23,247 nt of DNA. Origin: SSSZ01 sp016790965. GTDB taxonomy: Bacteria > Pseudomonadota > Gammaproteobacteria > Burkholderiales > Rhodocyclaceae. Below are positions 14,659-20,965 of the stretch, piece by piece; the first letter of the stretch is position 1, and each line of letters opens with the position of its first letter. A model generated the notes under the pieces. It made no database searches, was not told where the DNA came from, and saw only the letters and a program-made list of their open reading frames with translations. A program made the position numbers and the translations under genes. The DNA lies in contig JAEUNZ010000018.1 in assembly GCA_016790965.1 (NCBI GenBank), positions 1 through 23,247 on the forward strand. The letters are read 5' to 3'.

Positions 14659-16392
14659 ATGAGCCGCCACCTAGTCGTTGCAACCGGGCAGCATTCGGAC
14701 AAGGGACGCAAAGAGACCAACCAGGATTTTCATGGCATTCTGATTCCCCGCGAGCCGCAACTCAGTGCGAAGGGAATCGTCGTTGCCCTCGCCGATGGCG
14801 TGAGCAGTAGCGCAGTAAGCCGGGAGGCAGCAGAGGCCGCAATCGCAGCGTTGCTGGAAGACTACTACTGTACGTCCGAGGCCTGGTCGGTCAAAAAATC
14901 GGTCGAACATGTCCTCGTTTCGGTGAATAGCTGGCTGCACGCCCAAACGCAGCGTAGCCAGCATCGCTATGACCGAGAGCGCGGCTTTGTATGCACGTTC
15001 AGCGGCATCGTGTTCAAGTCGACTACCGCCTACCTCTTTCATGTTGGGGATACCCGCATCTACCGCCTGCGGGGGGCTTCGCTGGAACAGATGACGGAGG
15101 ATCACCGTTTGCGCCTCTCCTCCCAGGAGAGCTTTCTGGCGCGAGCCCTGGGTATGGACCGCAAGATCGAAATCGATTCTCAGGCGCTACCTCTCGCCAT
15201 CGGCGACATTTTTCTGGTGATCACAGACGGAGTTTACGAATTCATCGACCACGAAATCGTGATTGGAGCAATTGCCGAAGGCGCCGGAGACCTGGAAAAG
15301 GTCGCACGGCGACTGACCGAAGTGGCCTTCGCACGCGGCAGTGCCGACAATCTCAGCGTGCAATTGGTGCGCATCGACGATCTGCCGGCGCCGGAGTCTA
15401 ACGAAATTTACCGGCAACTGGGGGATCTCCCTTTTCCCCCCGTGCTGACGCCCCGCATGCTCTTCGATGGGTTCGAAATCGTCCGGCCGATCAAGCAAAG
15501 CAGTCGAAGCCACATCTTCCTGGCTGTGGATAAGAACTCCGGCGATCGCGTCGTCGTGAAGACACCCTCGATCGACCAACGGGAAGATCCAGCCTATCTG
15601 GAACGGTTCCTTCTTGAAGAATGGATCGCGCGGCGTATCGAAAGCCCTCACGTCCTCAAGGCCCAGGCGCTGACCCGCAAACGAAACTTCATCTATGTTG
15701 TCACGGAATATGTAGATGGCATTACACTGGCACAATGGATGATCGACAATCCGCGGCCGGACCTGCAAGCCGTGCGCGGCATCGTCGACCAGATTGCGCG
15801 GGGATTGCAGGCCTTCCATCGCCTGGAGATGGTTTATCAGGATCTCAAGCCGGACAACATCATGATCGATGGCACCGGCACCGTAAAAATCATCGATTTC
15901 GGGGCGACGCGGGTTCCGGGAGTCGAAGAGATCAGCACGCCAATCGGACAAATCAACCTCCTCGGCGCGGAACAGTATGCGGCGCCCGAATACTTCCTCG
16001 GCGAAGCAGGAAATGCGCGGTCGGATCAGTTTTCACTCGGCGTCATCGCCTACCAGATGCTTGCCGGTACGCTGCCCTATGGCGCCACCGTCCCTCGGGC
16101 ACGTACGAAAGCGGCACAGAAGAAGCTTTCCTATAAGAGTGTTCTCAATGAGGATCGGGAGATCCCGGCCTGGGTAGACGATGCAATCCGCAAAGCGGTG
16201 CATCCCGATCCCTTTTCCCGTTATGAGGAAATATCCGAATTCGTCTTCGATCTGCATCACCCCAATCGCGAATTCCTCAACAAGACTCGGCCCTCGCTCT
16301 TGGAGCGCAACCCGGTGCTGTTCTGGAAGGCGATTTCATTCATGCTCCTGCTTGCCTTGGTTGCTGTGGGGGCACTCAAGACCGTCCGCTGA
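14659..16392 (+). CDS. PP2C phosphatase-Ser/Thr kinase fusion, C-tail-anchored (copy 1)
   Basis: A 577-residue fusion. The PP2C-type phosphatase domain (about 5-245) carries the metal-binding aspartates D23 (NQD), D46 (ADG), D190 (TDG) and D230 (SADN) and GDTRIYRL at 130-137. The kinase domain (about 270-540) has K301 (VVK), E320/E321, a catalytic loop YQDLKPDN at 393-400 instead of HRD, DFG at 413-415 and APE at 442-444. The glycine-rich loop is degenerate (KQSSRSHIF). One transmembrane helix (about 556-573) ends the protein, so both enzymes should face the cytoplasm. ATG 14659 is preferred over ATG 14641 because GAGGGA (14643-14648) is placed for it and 14641 abuts the terminator. Substrates are unknown; the setting suggests control of nitrate/nitrite uptake or reduction. 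Confidence 0.88.
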   Translation: MSRHLVVATGQHSDKGRKETNQDFHGILIPREPQLSAKGIVVALADGVSSSAVSREAAEAAIAALLEDYYCTSEAWSVKKSVEHVLVSVNSWLHAQTQRSQHRYDRERGFVCTFSGIVFKSTTAYLFHVGDTRIYRLRGASLEQMTEDHRLRLSSQESFLARALGMDRKIEIDSQALPLAIGDIFLVITDGVYEFIDHEIVIGAIAEGAGDLEKVARRLTEVAFARGSADNLSVQLVRIDDLPAPESNEIYRQLGDLPFPPVLTPRMLFDGFEIVRPIKQSSRSHIFLAVDKNSGDRVVVKTPSIDQREDPAYLERFLLEEWIARRIESPHVLKAQALTRKRNFIYVVTEYVDGITLAQWMIDNPRPDLQAVRGIVDQIARGLQAFHRLEMVYQDLKPDNIMIDGTGTVKIIDFGATRVPGVEEISTPIGQINLLGAEQYAAPEYFLGEAGNARSDQFSLGVIAYQMLAGTLPYGATVPRARTKAAQKKLSYKSVLNEDREIPAWVDDAIRKAVHPDPFSRYEEISEFVFDLHHPNREFLNKTRPSLLERNPVLFWKAISFMLLLALVAVGALKTVR

Positions 16393-16413
16393 ATGGCTCG
16401 GCTCACGCTTTGC

Positions 16414-16450
16414 TGCACCGCAATGAAGATTCGTGCGCCGGATTGGTGCG
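16414..16450. promoter_or_regulatory. Tandem NtrC-like sites upstream of narK
   Basis: TGCGCCGGATTGGTGCG (16434-16450) fits the NtrC dyad with GCGCC/GGTGC arms. A second element, TGCACCGCAATGAAGAT (16414-16430), has a perfect left arm only. They start 20 bp apart, so they lie on the same face of the helix. The centre of the better site is about 69 bp upstream of the sigma-54 centre. Confidence 0.65.
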
Positions 16451-16484
16451 CGACGCGTCCGTTTCATGGGAAATAGTGTTTTAT

Positions 16485-16497
16485 AATCAATGCAATG
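16485..16497 (+). promoter_or_regulatory. Possible IHF site between NtrC sites and the narK promoter
   Basis: AATCAATGCAATG resembles the IHF consensus WATCAA-N4-TTR with one mismatch, in an AT-rich stretch (16473-16490) between the NtrC sites and the sigma-54 element, where IHF often bends DNA at such promoters. The overlapping TATAAT at 16482-16487 has no good -35 partner. Confidence 0.35.
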
Positions 16498-16503
16498 TGT
16501 TCA

Positions 16504-16519
16504 TGGCATGGCTGTTGCT
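16504..16519 (+). promoter_or_regulatory. Sigma-54 promoter of narK
   Basis: TGGCATGGCTGTTGCT matches the sigma-54 consensus TGGCAC-N5-TTGCW with one mismatch (T for C at the end of the -24 block). The invariant GG and GC are correctly spaced. The start is predicted near 16529, giving a leader of about 109 nt before ATG 16638. Confidence 0.8.
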
Positions 16520-16542
16520 AAATAGCTTTCAGCACGGCGATG

Positions 16543-16596
16543 TTCCCGTCAACGGCGGCGGGGAAATGATGACGAAATCATGCGCTGACATTTCCC
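16543..16596 (+). promoter_or_regulatory. Probable ANTAR (NasT) leader RNA of narK with a competing hairpin
   Basis: Hairpin 1 is TTCCCGTC (16543-16550) / GGCGGGGA (16557-16564), 8 bp, with hexaloop AACGGC (A1, G4). After 1 nt, hairpin 2 is ATGAT (16566-16570) / ATCAT (16577-16581) with hexaloop GACGAA (G4 kept, G instead of A at position 1). A competing stem, GGGAAATG (16561-16568) with CATTTCCC (16589-16596), is perfect over 8 bp and would break hairpin 1. No U run follows it, so whether it stops transcription or affects translation is unclear. Confidence 0.55.
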
Positions 16597-16637
16597 TCAA
16601 TGCTAATCCGACTTCGGTCGCCAACGAGAGCACGCAC

Positions 16638-17852
16638 ATGGACAAGAAATCCTTCCTCAAGGCCGGGCACACGCCCACGCTGTTCGCCGCCTTCCTCTTC
16701 TTCGACCTGGCCTTCATGGTCTGGGTCTTGCTCGGCCCCCTGGGTGTTGCCATTGCCAAGGATCTCAACCTTTCCCACGCGGAAAAGGGCTTGATGGTCG
16801 CGACGCCGGTACTGGCCGGCGCCGTCCTCCGCATCGTCATGGGCATCCTGGTGGATCGTTTGTCTCCCAAGAAAGCGGCCATCATCGGACAAGTGATCGT
16901 CATTGGCGCCCTGGCCTACGCTTGGATGGCTGGAATCCATTCCTACGCAGAGGTCCTGGTTCTGGGCTGCTTCCTAGGTGTCGCAGGTTCTTCCTTCGCC
17001 GCCGCGCTGCCCCTGGCCTCCCGCTGGTATCCGGCGGAGCACCAGGGTACCGCCATGGGCATCGCCGGCGCCGGCAACTCGGGGACCGCCCTGGCCGCGC
17101 TCTTCGCTCCCGGCCTCGCCGCCGTATTCGGCTGGGGCAATGTCTTCGGCCTGGCGCTGATCCCGCTCTTCATCGTCTTCTTCATCTTCATCGTCATGGC
17201 CAAGGACGCCCCCAACCCGCCCCCGCCCAAAAAGCTGGCCGAATACCTGGCCGTGCTCAAGGACAAGGACGCCTGGTGGTTCATGTTCTTCTACTCGGTG
17301 ACCTTCGGCGGCTTTGTCGGCCTGGCTTCCTCCCTGGTCATCTACTTCAACACCCAGTACGGCCTGGACCCCAAGATGGCGGGCTTTTTTACCGCCGGCT
17401 GCGTCTTCGCAGGATCCCTCGTGCGCCCCATCGGTGGCAACGTGGCCGACCGCATCGGCGGCGTCAAATCCCTCACCGGCATGTATATCCTGGCCGCCAT
17501 CTTCCTTGCCATTGTCAGCTTCGGCCTGCCGGAAGCCTGGATGGCCCTGCTTGTCTTCGTCTGCGCCATGCTTGCCCTGGGTATGGGTAATGGCGCCGTG
17601 TTCCAGTTGGTGCCCCAGCGCTTCAAGAAGGAAATCGGCGTCATGACCGGCCTGGTCGGCATGGCCGGCGGCGTCGGCGGCTTCTACCTGGCCTCCAGCC
17701 TGGGCTACTCCAAGCAAATGACAGGCAGCTACCAGATCGGCTTCCTCATCTTTGCTGGCCTCGCCGTCCTCGCCCTGGTCGGACTCACCGGCGTCAAGAC
17801 CCGCTGGCGGACGACCTGGGGTGCGAGCCACCTCACGACGGCGAAGATCTAA
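16638..17852 (+). CDS. narK: Nitrate/nitrite MFS transporter (NarK/NasA type)
   Basis: A 404-residue inner-membrane transporter of the nitrate/nitrite porter family with about 12 hydrophobic helices. Family signatures are GIAGAGNSGTALAALFAPGL (fifth-helix nitrate signature) and GMGNGAVFQLVPQRF with the later GLVGMAGGVGGF (eleventh-helix signature), plus VDRLSPKKAAIIGQ in the first cytoplasmic loop. In this context it most likely imports nitrate for assimilation. ATG 16638 (MDKKSFLKAGHTPTLFAAFL) is chosen because it gives the normal family N-terminus; in-frame ATGs at 16566 and 16569 would add about 24 non-conserved residues inside the predicted leader structure. It is likely cotranscribed with the downstream kinase gene if the intervening hairpin is read through. 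Confidence 0.93.
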   Translation: MDKKSFLKAGHTPTLFAAFLFFDLAFMVWVLLGPLGVAIAKDLNLSHAEKGLMVATPVLAGAVLRIVMGILVDRLSPKKAAIIGQVIVIGALAYAWMAGIHSYAEVLVLGCFLGVAGSSFAAALPLASRWYPAEHQGTAMGIAGAGNSGTALAALFAPGLAAVFGWGNVFGLALIPLFIVFFIFIVMAKDAPNPPPPKKLAEYLAVLKDKDAWWFMFFYSVTFGGFVGLASSLVIYFNTQYGLDPKMAGFFTAGCVFAGSLVRPIGGNVADRIGGVKSLTGMYILAAIFLAIVSFGLPEAWMALLVFVCAMLALGMGNGAVFQLVPQRFKKEIGVMTGLVGMAGGVGGFYLASSLGYSKQMTGSYQIGFLIFAGLAVLALVGLTGVKTRWRTTWGASHLTTAKI

Positions 17853-17866
17853 AGGCGGTAAAGCGA

Positions 17867-17913
17867 GAAGAGGGAAGGGGGAAGGGTAGAATCACCTTCG
17901 CCCTTCCCTCTTC
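17867..17913. repeat. Long inverted repeat between narK and the second kinase-phosphatase gene
   Basis: GAAGAGGGAAGGG (17867-17879) pairs perfectly with CCCTTCCCTCTTC (17901-17913). After one G/G mismatch, GAAGG (17881-17885) pairs with CCTTC (17895-17899) around a 9-nt loop, giving 18 bp in all. One strand is almost pure purine. No T run follows on the + strand, so it is not a standard terminator. It may be a processing or stability hairpin, or a dispersed genomic repeat. Confidence 0.8.
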
Positions 17914-17933
17914 ACTCTCTCCTCATTAGTGCC

Positions 17934-19622
17934 ATGCCGCTCCGAGTTGCCGCCGGCTACGCTTCCCTCACCGGGCCTCGGGAGAGGAACGAGGATTTCT
18001 GCGGCTTCGTGACGCCGGAAGGGGCGGAACTCGACAACAAGGGCGTGCTCGCGGCGGTGGCCGACGGCATCGGGGGGCACCGTGGCGGGCGCGAGGCGGC
18101 CGAATACACGGTGCGCGGCCTGCTCGCCGACTACTACGCCACCCCGGACACCTGGAGCGTTCCCCGGGCCCTGGAGACCGTCACTACCGCCCTCAATCGC
18201 TGGGTAATCGCCGAAGCGGCTCGCAACTCCGAACTTGCCGGCATGGCCACCACCCTCTCTGCGCTCATCCTGCGGGGGCGGCGCTATACCCTGGGGCACA
18301 TCGGCGATTCCCGCATTTATCGACTTCAGGATGGAGTCTTGCAGCAGCTCACGGTGGACCACATCTGGGAACACCCGGAGCTCAACAATGTGCTGTCCCG
18401 AGCCATTGGCCTCGATCCGCGGGTGCTCATGGATTTTTCCGACGGCGAACTCGCCCCGGGCGACCGTTTTGCCCTGATTTCCGATGGGGTATGGGGCATT
18501 CTTCCCGACCCGCTCATCGCCGAGGTGCTGCTCGACCATCCCGAGCCCCGCGCCGCCGCGGCGGCCCTGGCCAGTCTGGCCCTGGCCCAGGGCGGTCACG
18601 ACAATGCCAGCGCGGTGGTGGTGGATGTCCTCGACCTGCCACCCGCCAACCTGCGCGACGCCCTAGAGGGCGAGGGGCGCCTTCCCTTACCCCATCGCCT
18701 GCGTCCGGGACACGAAATCGACGGCTACCTTGTCGACGAAATCCTGCACGATTCCCGCGAGACCATCCTGTACCGGGTCCATCACCGCCGCACCGGCCAG
18801 GCCCTGGTACTCAAGACCCTGCAGCCGCTTCTGGAAGGGGACGAAGCCGCCATTGCCAATCTCCTGATGGAGGAGTGGCGCGCCCGTCGCGTGGTGTCCC
18901 AGGCCTTCCCCCAGGTCGTGCCGGGCGAAGCGCGCAGTTGTCTCTACTACCTCATGACCTGGCACCCGGGGGCCACCCTGCAAAGTCGCCTGGATGCCGG
19001 CCAGCACTTCGCCGTGGCCGACGCCGTGCGCCTGGGCATCGCCCTGGCGAAGGCCATCGCCGTCCTGCATCGGCTCGAGATCGTCCATCGTGACATCAAG
19101 CCGGACAACGTCCACCTGGGCCAGGACGGCGTCCTGCGCATCCTCGATCTGGGGGTGGCCCTCAGCCCCGCCGAGATCAAGCCCGACGAAGCCATCGGCC
19201 AGGCGGGAACTCCCTCCTACATGGCGCCGGAACTCTACGCCGGTAGCGCGCCGGATGCCGGATTCGACCTCTATGCGGCCGGCGTCACCCTCTATCACCT
19301 GCTGACGCGCAAGTACCCCTACGGCGAAATCGAGCCCTTCCAGACGCCCAGATTCGGCGAGCCGGTGCGGCCGACCCGCTGGCGACCCGACATCCCCGGC
19401 TGGCTGGAAAACGTGCTGCTGAAGGCCGTGGCGCGGGAGGCCAAGGATCGTTTCGAAACCGCCGAGGAATTCCTTCTTGCCCTGGAGCGGGGCGCCAGCC
19501 GGCCGGTGGCGGCGCCGGGGCGCCAGCCCCTGGCCCAGAAAAACCCGCTGCTGTTGTGGAAGATCGTCGCTGCCGTGTCCCTGGCGGTCAATTTCGTCTT
19601 GCTCCTGACCCTGATGCGTTAG
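17934..19622 (+). CDS. PP2C phosphatase-Ser/Thr kinase fusion, C-tail-anchored (copy 2)
   Basis: A 562-residue paralogue of the protein at 14659-16392 with the same layout. The PP2C domain (about 5-235) has D21 (NED), D44 (ADGIGGH), GMATTL, GDSRIYRL, D184 (SDG) and D223 (HDN). The kinase domain (about 262-520) has K294 (VLK), E313/E314, a canonical HRDIKPDN loop at 385-392, DLG at 405-407 in place of DFG, and APE at 431-433. One terminal transmembrane helix (about 543-560) is preceded by KNPLLLWK, matching RNPVLFWK in copy 1. No clear Shine-Dalgarno precedes ATG 17934, but NED and the first strand require a start close to here. It lies between the nitrate transporter and cbiX-nasT. Confidence 0.9.
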   Translation: MPLRVAAGYASLTGPRERNEDFCGFVTPEGAELDNKGVLAAVADGIGGHRGGREAAEYTVRGLLADYYATPDTWSVPRALETVTTALNRWVIAEAARNSELAGMATTLSALILRGRRYTLGHIGDSRIYRLQDGVLQQLTVDHIWEHPELNNVLSRAIGLDPRVLMDFSDGELAPGDRFALISDGVWGILPDPLIAEVLLDHPEPRAAAAALASLALAQGGHDNASAVVVDVLDLPPANLRDALEGEGRLPLPHRLRPGHEIDGYLVDEILHDSRETILYRVHHRRTGQALVLKTLQPLLEGDEAAIANLLMEEWRARRVVSQAFPQVVPGEARSCLYYLMTWHPGATLQSRLDAGQHFAVADAVRLGIALAKAIAVLHRLEIVHRDIKPDNVHLGQDGVLRILDLGVALSPAEIKPDEAIGQAGTPSYMAPELYAGSAPDAGFDLYAAGVTLYHLLTRKYPYGEIEPFQTPRFGEPVRPTRWRPDIPGWLENVLLKAVAREAKDRFETAEEFLLALERGASRPVAAPGRQPLAQKNPLLLWKIVAAVSLAVNFVLLLTLMR

Positions 19623-19654
19623 ACTGGGGCGCCCTTATTCTCGTGGCCTCTCCC

Positions 19655-20026
19655 ATGTCCCAGGCCCTCATACTCTTCGCCCACGGCGCCCGCGATCCGG
19701 AATGGGCGCTGCCGATCCGCCGCGTGCAGGCTGCGGTGCGCGACCAGGCTCCGGACTTGGCAGTCGAATGCGCCTTCCTCGAATTCATGACCCCGACGCT
19801 GTCCGAGTGCGCGGATGCCCTCGTGACCCGAGGCGTGGCCCGCTTGGCCATCCTGCCCATGTTCATCGCCCAGGGCGGCCATCTCAAGCGCGACGTTCCC
19901 CTCCTCGTCGACGCCCTGCGCCAGCGCCATCCCACGGTCGAATTCGTCCTCGCCCCGGCGATCGGTGAGAACGAGGCAGTGCTGCGAGCCATGGCGGCCG
20001 CGGCGGCGGCTATGGCCGGAAGCTGA
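19655..20026 (+). CDS. cbiX: Sirohydrochlorin chelatase, CbiX/SirB single-domain type
   Basis: A 123-residue CbiX/SirB-type chelatase. The N-terminal ALILFAHGARDPEW carries the first active-site histidine, H10, and PMFIAQGGHLKRDVP the second, H76; both metal-binding positions are present. These small enzymes insert cobalt, or iron to make sirohaem. Next to nirB, which needs sirohaem, iron insertion is the likely role (inference). ATG 19655 gives the normal length; the longer frame upstream overlaps the kinase gene. It begins 32 nt after that gene and precedes nasT, probably in one operon. The C-terminus is alanine-rich. Confidence 0.88.
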   Translation: MSQALILFAHGARDPEWALPIRRVQAAVRDQAPDLAVECAFLEFMTPTLSECADALVTRGVARLAILPMFIAQGGHLKRDVPLLVDALRQRHPTVEFVLAPAIGENEAVLRAMAAAAAAMAGS

Positions 20027-20106
20027 AGCAGCGGTCCGCTCCGGGGCGGGGCTTTGGTAAGATCGGGGGCATCGTCCCTCTGGCCCTGGAATTGCTTGTT
20101 TTCCCC

Positions 20107-20682
20107 ATGCTCAGTGTCCTCGTCATCGACCAATCCCGCACCCGCGCCGGCGACATCTGCTCCGCCCTGGCCCTGGCTGGCTACCAGGTAGCGGCCATCC
20201 TGGCCGATGCCGCCAGCCTGACCGCCGAAGTCGAACGCCTTCAACCCGACGTCATTCTCATCGACACCGACAGTCCCAACCGGGATACCCTGGAGCACCT
20301 GGCTGCCATGCACCGCCACATGCCCAGACCTGTCGTCATGTTCACCCAGGCCGAGGGGGAGGCGACCATCCGCGATGCGGTGCGGGCCGGGGTATCGGCC
20401 TATGTGGTGGATGGCGTGGACCCCAAGCGCCTCAAACCCATCGTCGAGGTGGCGCGGGCGCAGTTCGAGGATCACCAGGCCCTGCGCCGGGAACTCGACG
20501 AACTCTCCAAAAAGCTCAACGACCGCAAACTGGTCGAGAAGGCCAAGGGACTTCTCATGAAGGCCCGCAATCTGGACGAGGAGGGCGCCTATCACGCCCT
20601 GAGGAAGCTCGCCATGGAGCGGGGCCAGCCCATGGTGGTGGTGGCCAAGGACGTCATCGACATGGCCAAGCTCCTCCTGTAA
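20107..20682 (+). CDS. nasT: ANTAR-domain antitermination regulator NasT
   Basis: A 191-residue RNA-binding regulator that lets transcription pass leader terminators of nitrate assimilation genes when nitrate is present. The receiver-like domain (1-120) keeps D8 and D53, but D8 is preceded by I7, so the usual acidic pair is missing. No lysine stands at the expected place (YVVDG), consistent with control by protein binding rather than phosphorylation. A helical linker leads to the ANTAR domain (about 126-187) with KLVEKAKGLLM and EEGAYHALRKLAM. ATG 20107 gives the typical MLSVLVIDQS start; no strong Shine-Dalgarno is visible. Its usual partner NasS is not encoded in the window. Probable RNA targets lie in the nrtA, narK and nirB leaders. 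Confidence 0.93.
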   Translation: MLSVLVIDQSRTRAGDICSALALAGYQVAAILADAASLTAEVERLQPDVILIDTDSPNRDTLEHLAAMHRHMPRPVVMFTQAEGEATIRDAVRAGVSAYVVDGVDPKRLKPIVEVARAQFEDHQALRRELDELSKKLNDRKLVEKAKGLLMKARNLDEEGAYHALRKLAMERGQPMVVVAKDVIDMAKLLL

Positions 20683-20723
20683 CGGCCCATATTCCCCTTT
20701 TTCGGTGCAGGGAAATTCCGTGC

Positions 20724-20740
20724 TGCACCGCAACAGTGCA
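20724..20740. promoter_or_regulatory. NtrC binding site upstream of nrtA
   Basis: TGCACCGCAACAGTGCA has perfect TGCAC and GTGCA arms with a 7-bp centre, the NtrC consensus layout. Its centre is about 95 bp upstream of the sigma-54 centre, further than at the other three promoters. A half-site, GGTGCA, lies at 20704-20709. Confidence 0.82.
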
Positions 20741-20819
20741 GCCCGTCCCGCCCCGTCCCCAGGGCGAAAACCCTAAAAAAGCACGTAGTTCCAAAGGATT
20801 AGTCCGGTAGGGCTAGCCC

Positions 20820-20835
20820 TGGCACGACCATTGCA
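20820..20835 (+). promoter_or_regulatory. Sigma-54 promoter of nrtAB
   Basis: TGGCACGACCATTGCA matches TGGCAC-N5-TTGCW at every fixed position. The start is predicted near 20845, a few bases before the first leader hairpin, so the leader RNA begins with the NasT target. Confidence 0.94.
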
Positions 20836-20851
20836 GTAGTCCTGCCATGGC

Positions 20852-20891
20852 GATCCGGTCAAAGGCGGCCGGGTCCAGGACAAAGGCGTCC
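20852..20891 (+). promoter_or_regulatory. Two-hairpin ANTAR (NasT) antiterminator element in the nrtA leader
   Basis: Hairpin 1 pairs GATCCGGTC (20852-20860) with GGCCGGGTC (20867-20875), 9 bp including two G-U pairs. Hairpin 2 pairs GGAC (20878-20881) with GTCC (20888-20891). Both have the identical hexaloop AAAGGC (20861-20866 and 20882-20887), with A1 and G4 as in known ANTAR targets, and they are 2 nt apart. Hairpin 2 shares bases with the 5' arm of the terminator at 20882-20928, so the two structures exclude each other. Confidence 0.85.
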
Positions 20892-20928
20892 ATCCGGCCC
20901 GGGATTCGAGCCGGGTGTGGCGCCTTTT
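20882..20928 (+). terminator. Leader terminator controlled by NasT upstream of nrtA
   Basis: AAAGGCG (20882-20888) pairs with CGCCTTT (20921-20927). Inside it, CCA/TGG and a GC-rich CCGGC/GCCGG core extend the stem. TTTT (20925-20928) and a T-rich stretch follow. Its 5' arm is the loop and 3' arm of ANTAR hairpin 2. Default termination with NasT-dependent read-through is the expected behaviour. Confidence 0.82.
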
Positions 20929-20965
20929 GTGGTTTCTCTTCACGAACGAGGTCAAGGAGCACGCA

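Noticed and set aside
16482..16487. TATAAT as a sigma-70 promoter of narK
   Set aside because: No acceptable -35 hexamer at 16-18 bp; the nearby sigma-54 element with NtrC sites explains the region better. The AT-rich stretch may be an IHF site instead.
16410..16637. Longer N-terminal versions of the nitrate transporter
   Set aside because: They run across the NtrC sites, the sigma-54 promoter and the structured leader. The conserved protein begins at MDKKSFLKAGHTPTL.
20915..20965. Upstream start at 20915 for nrtA
   Set aside because: It lies inside the leader terminator; ATG 20966 has a proper Shine-Dalgarno and yields a clean Tat signal peptide.
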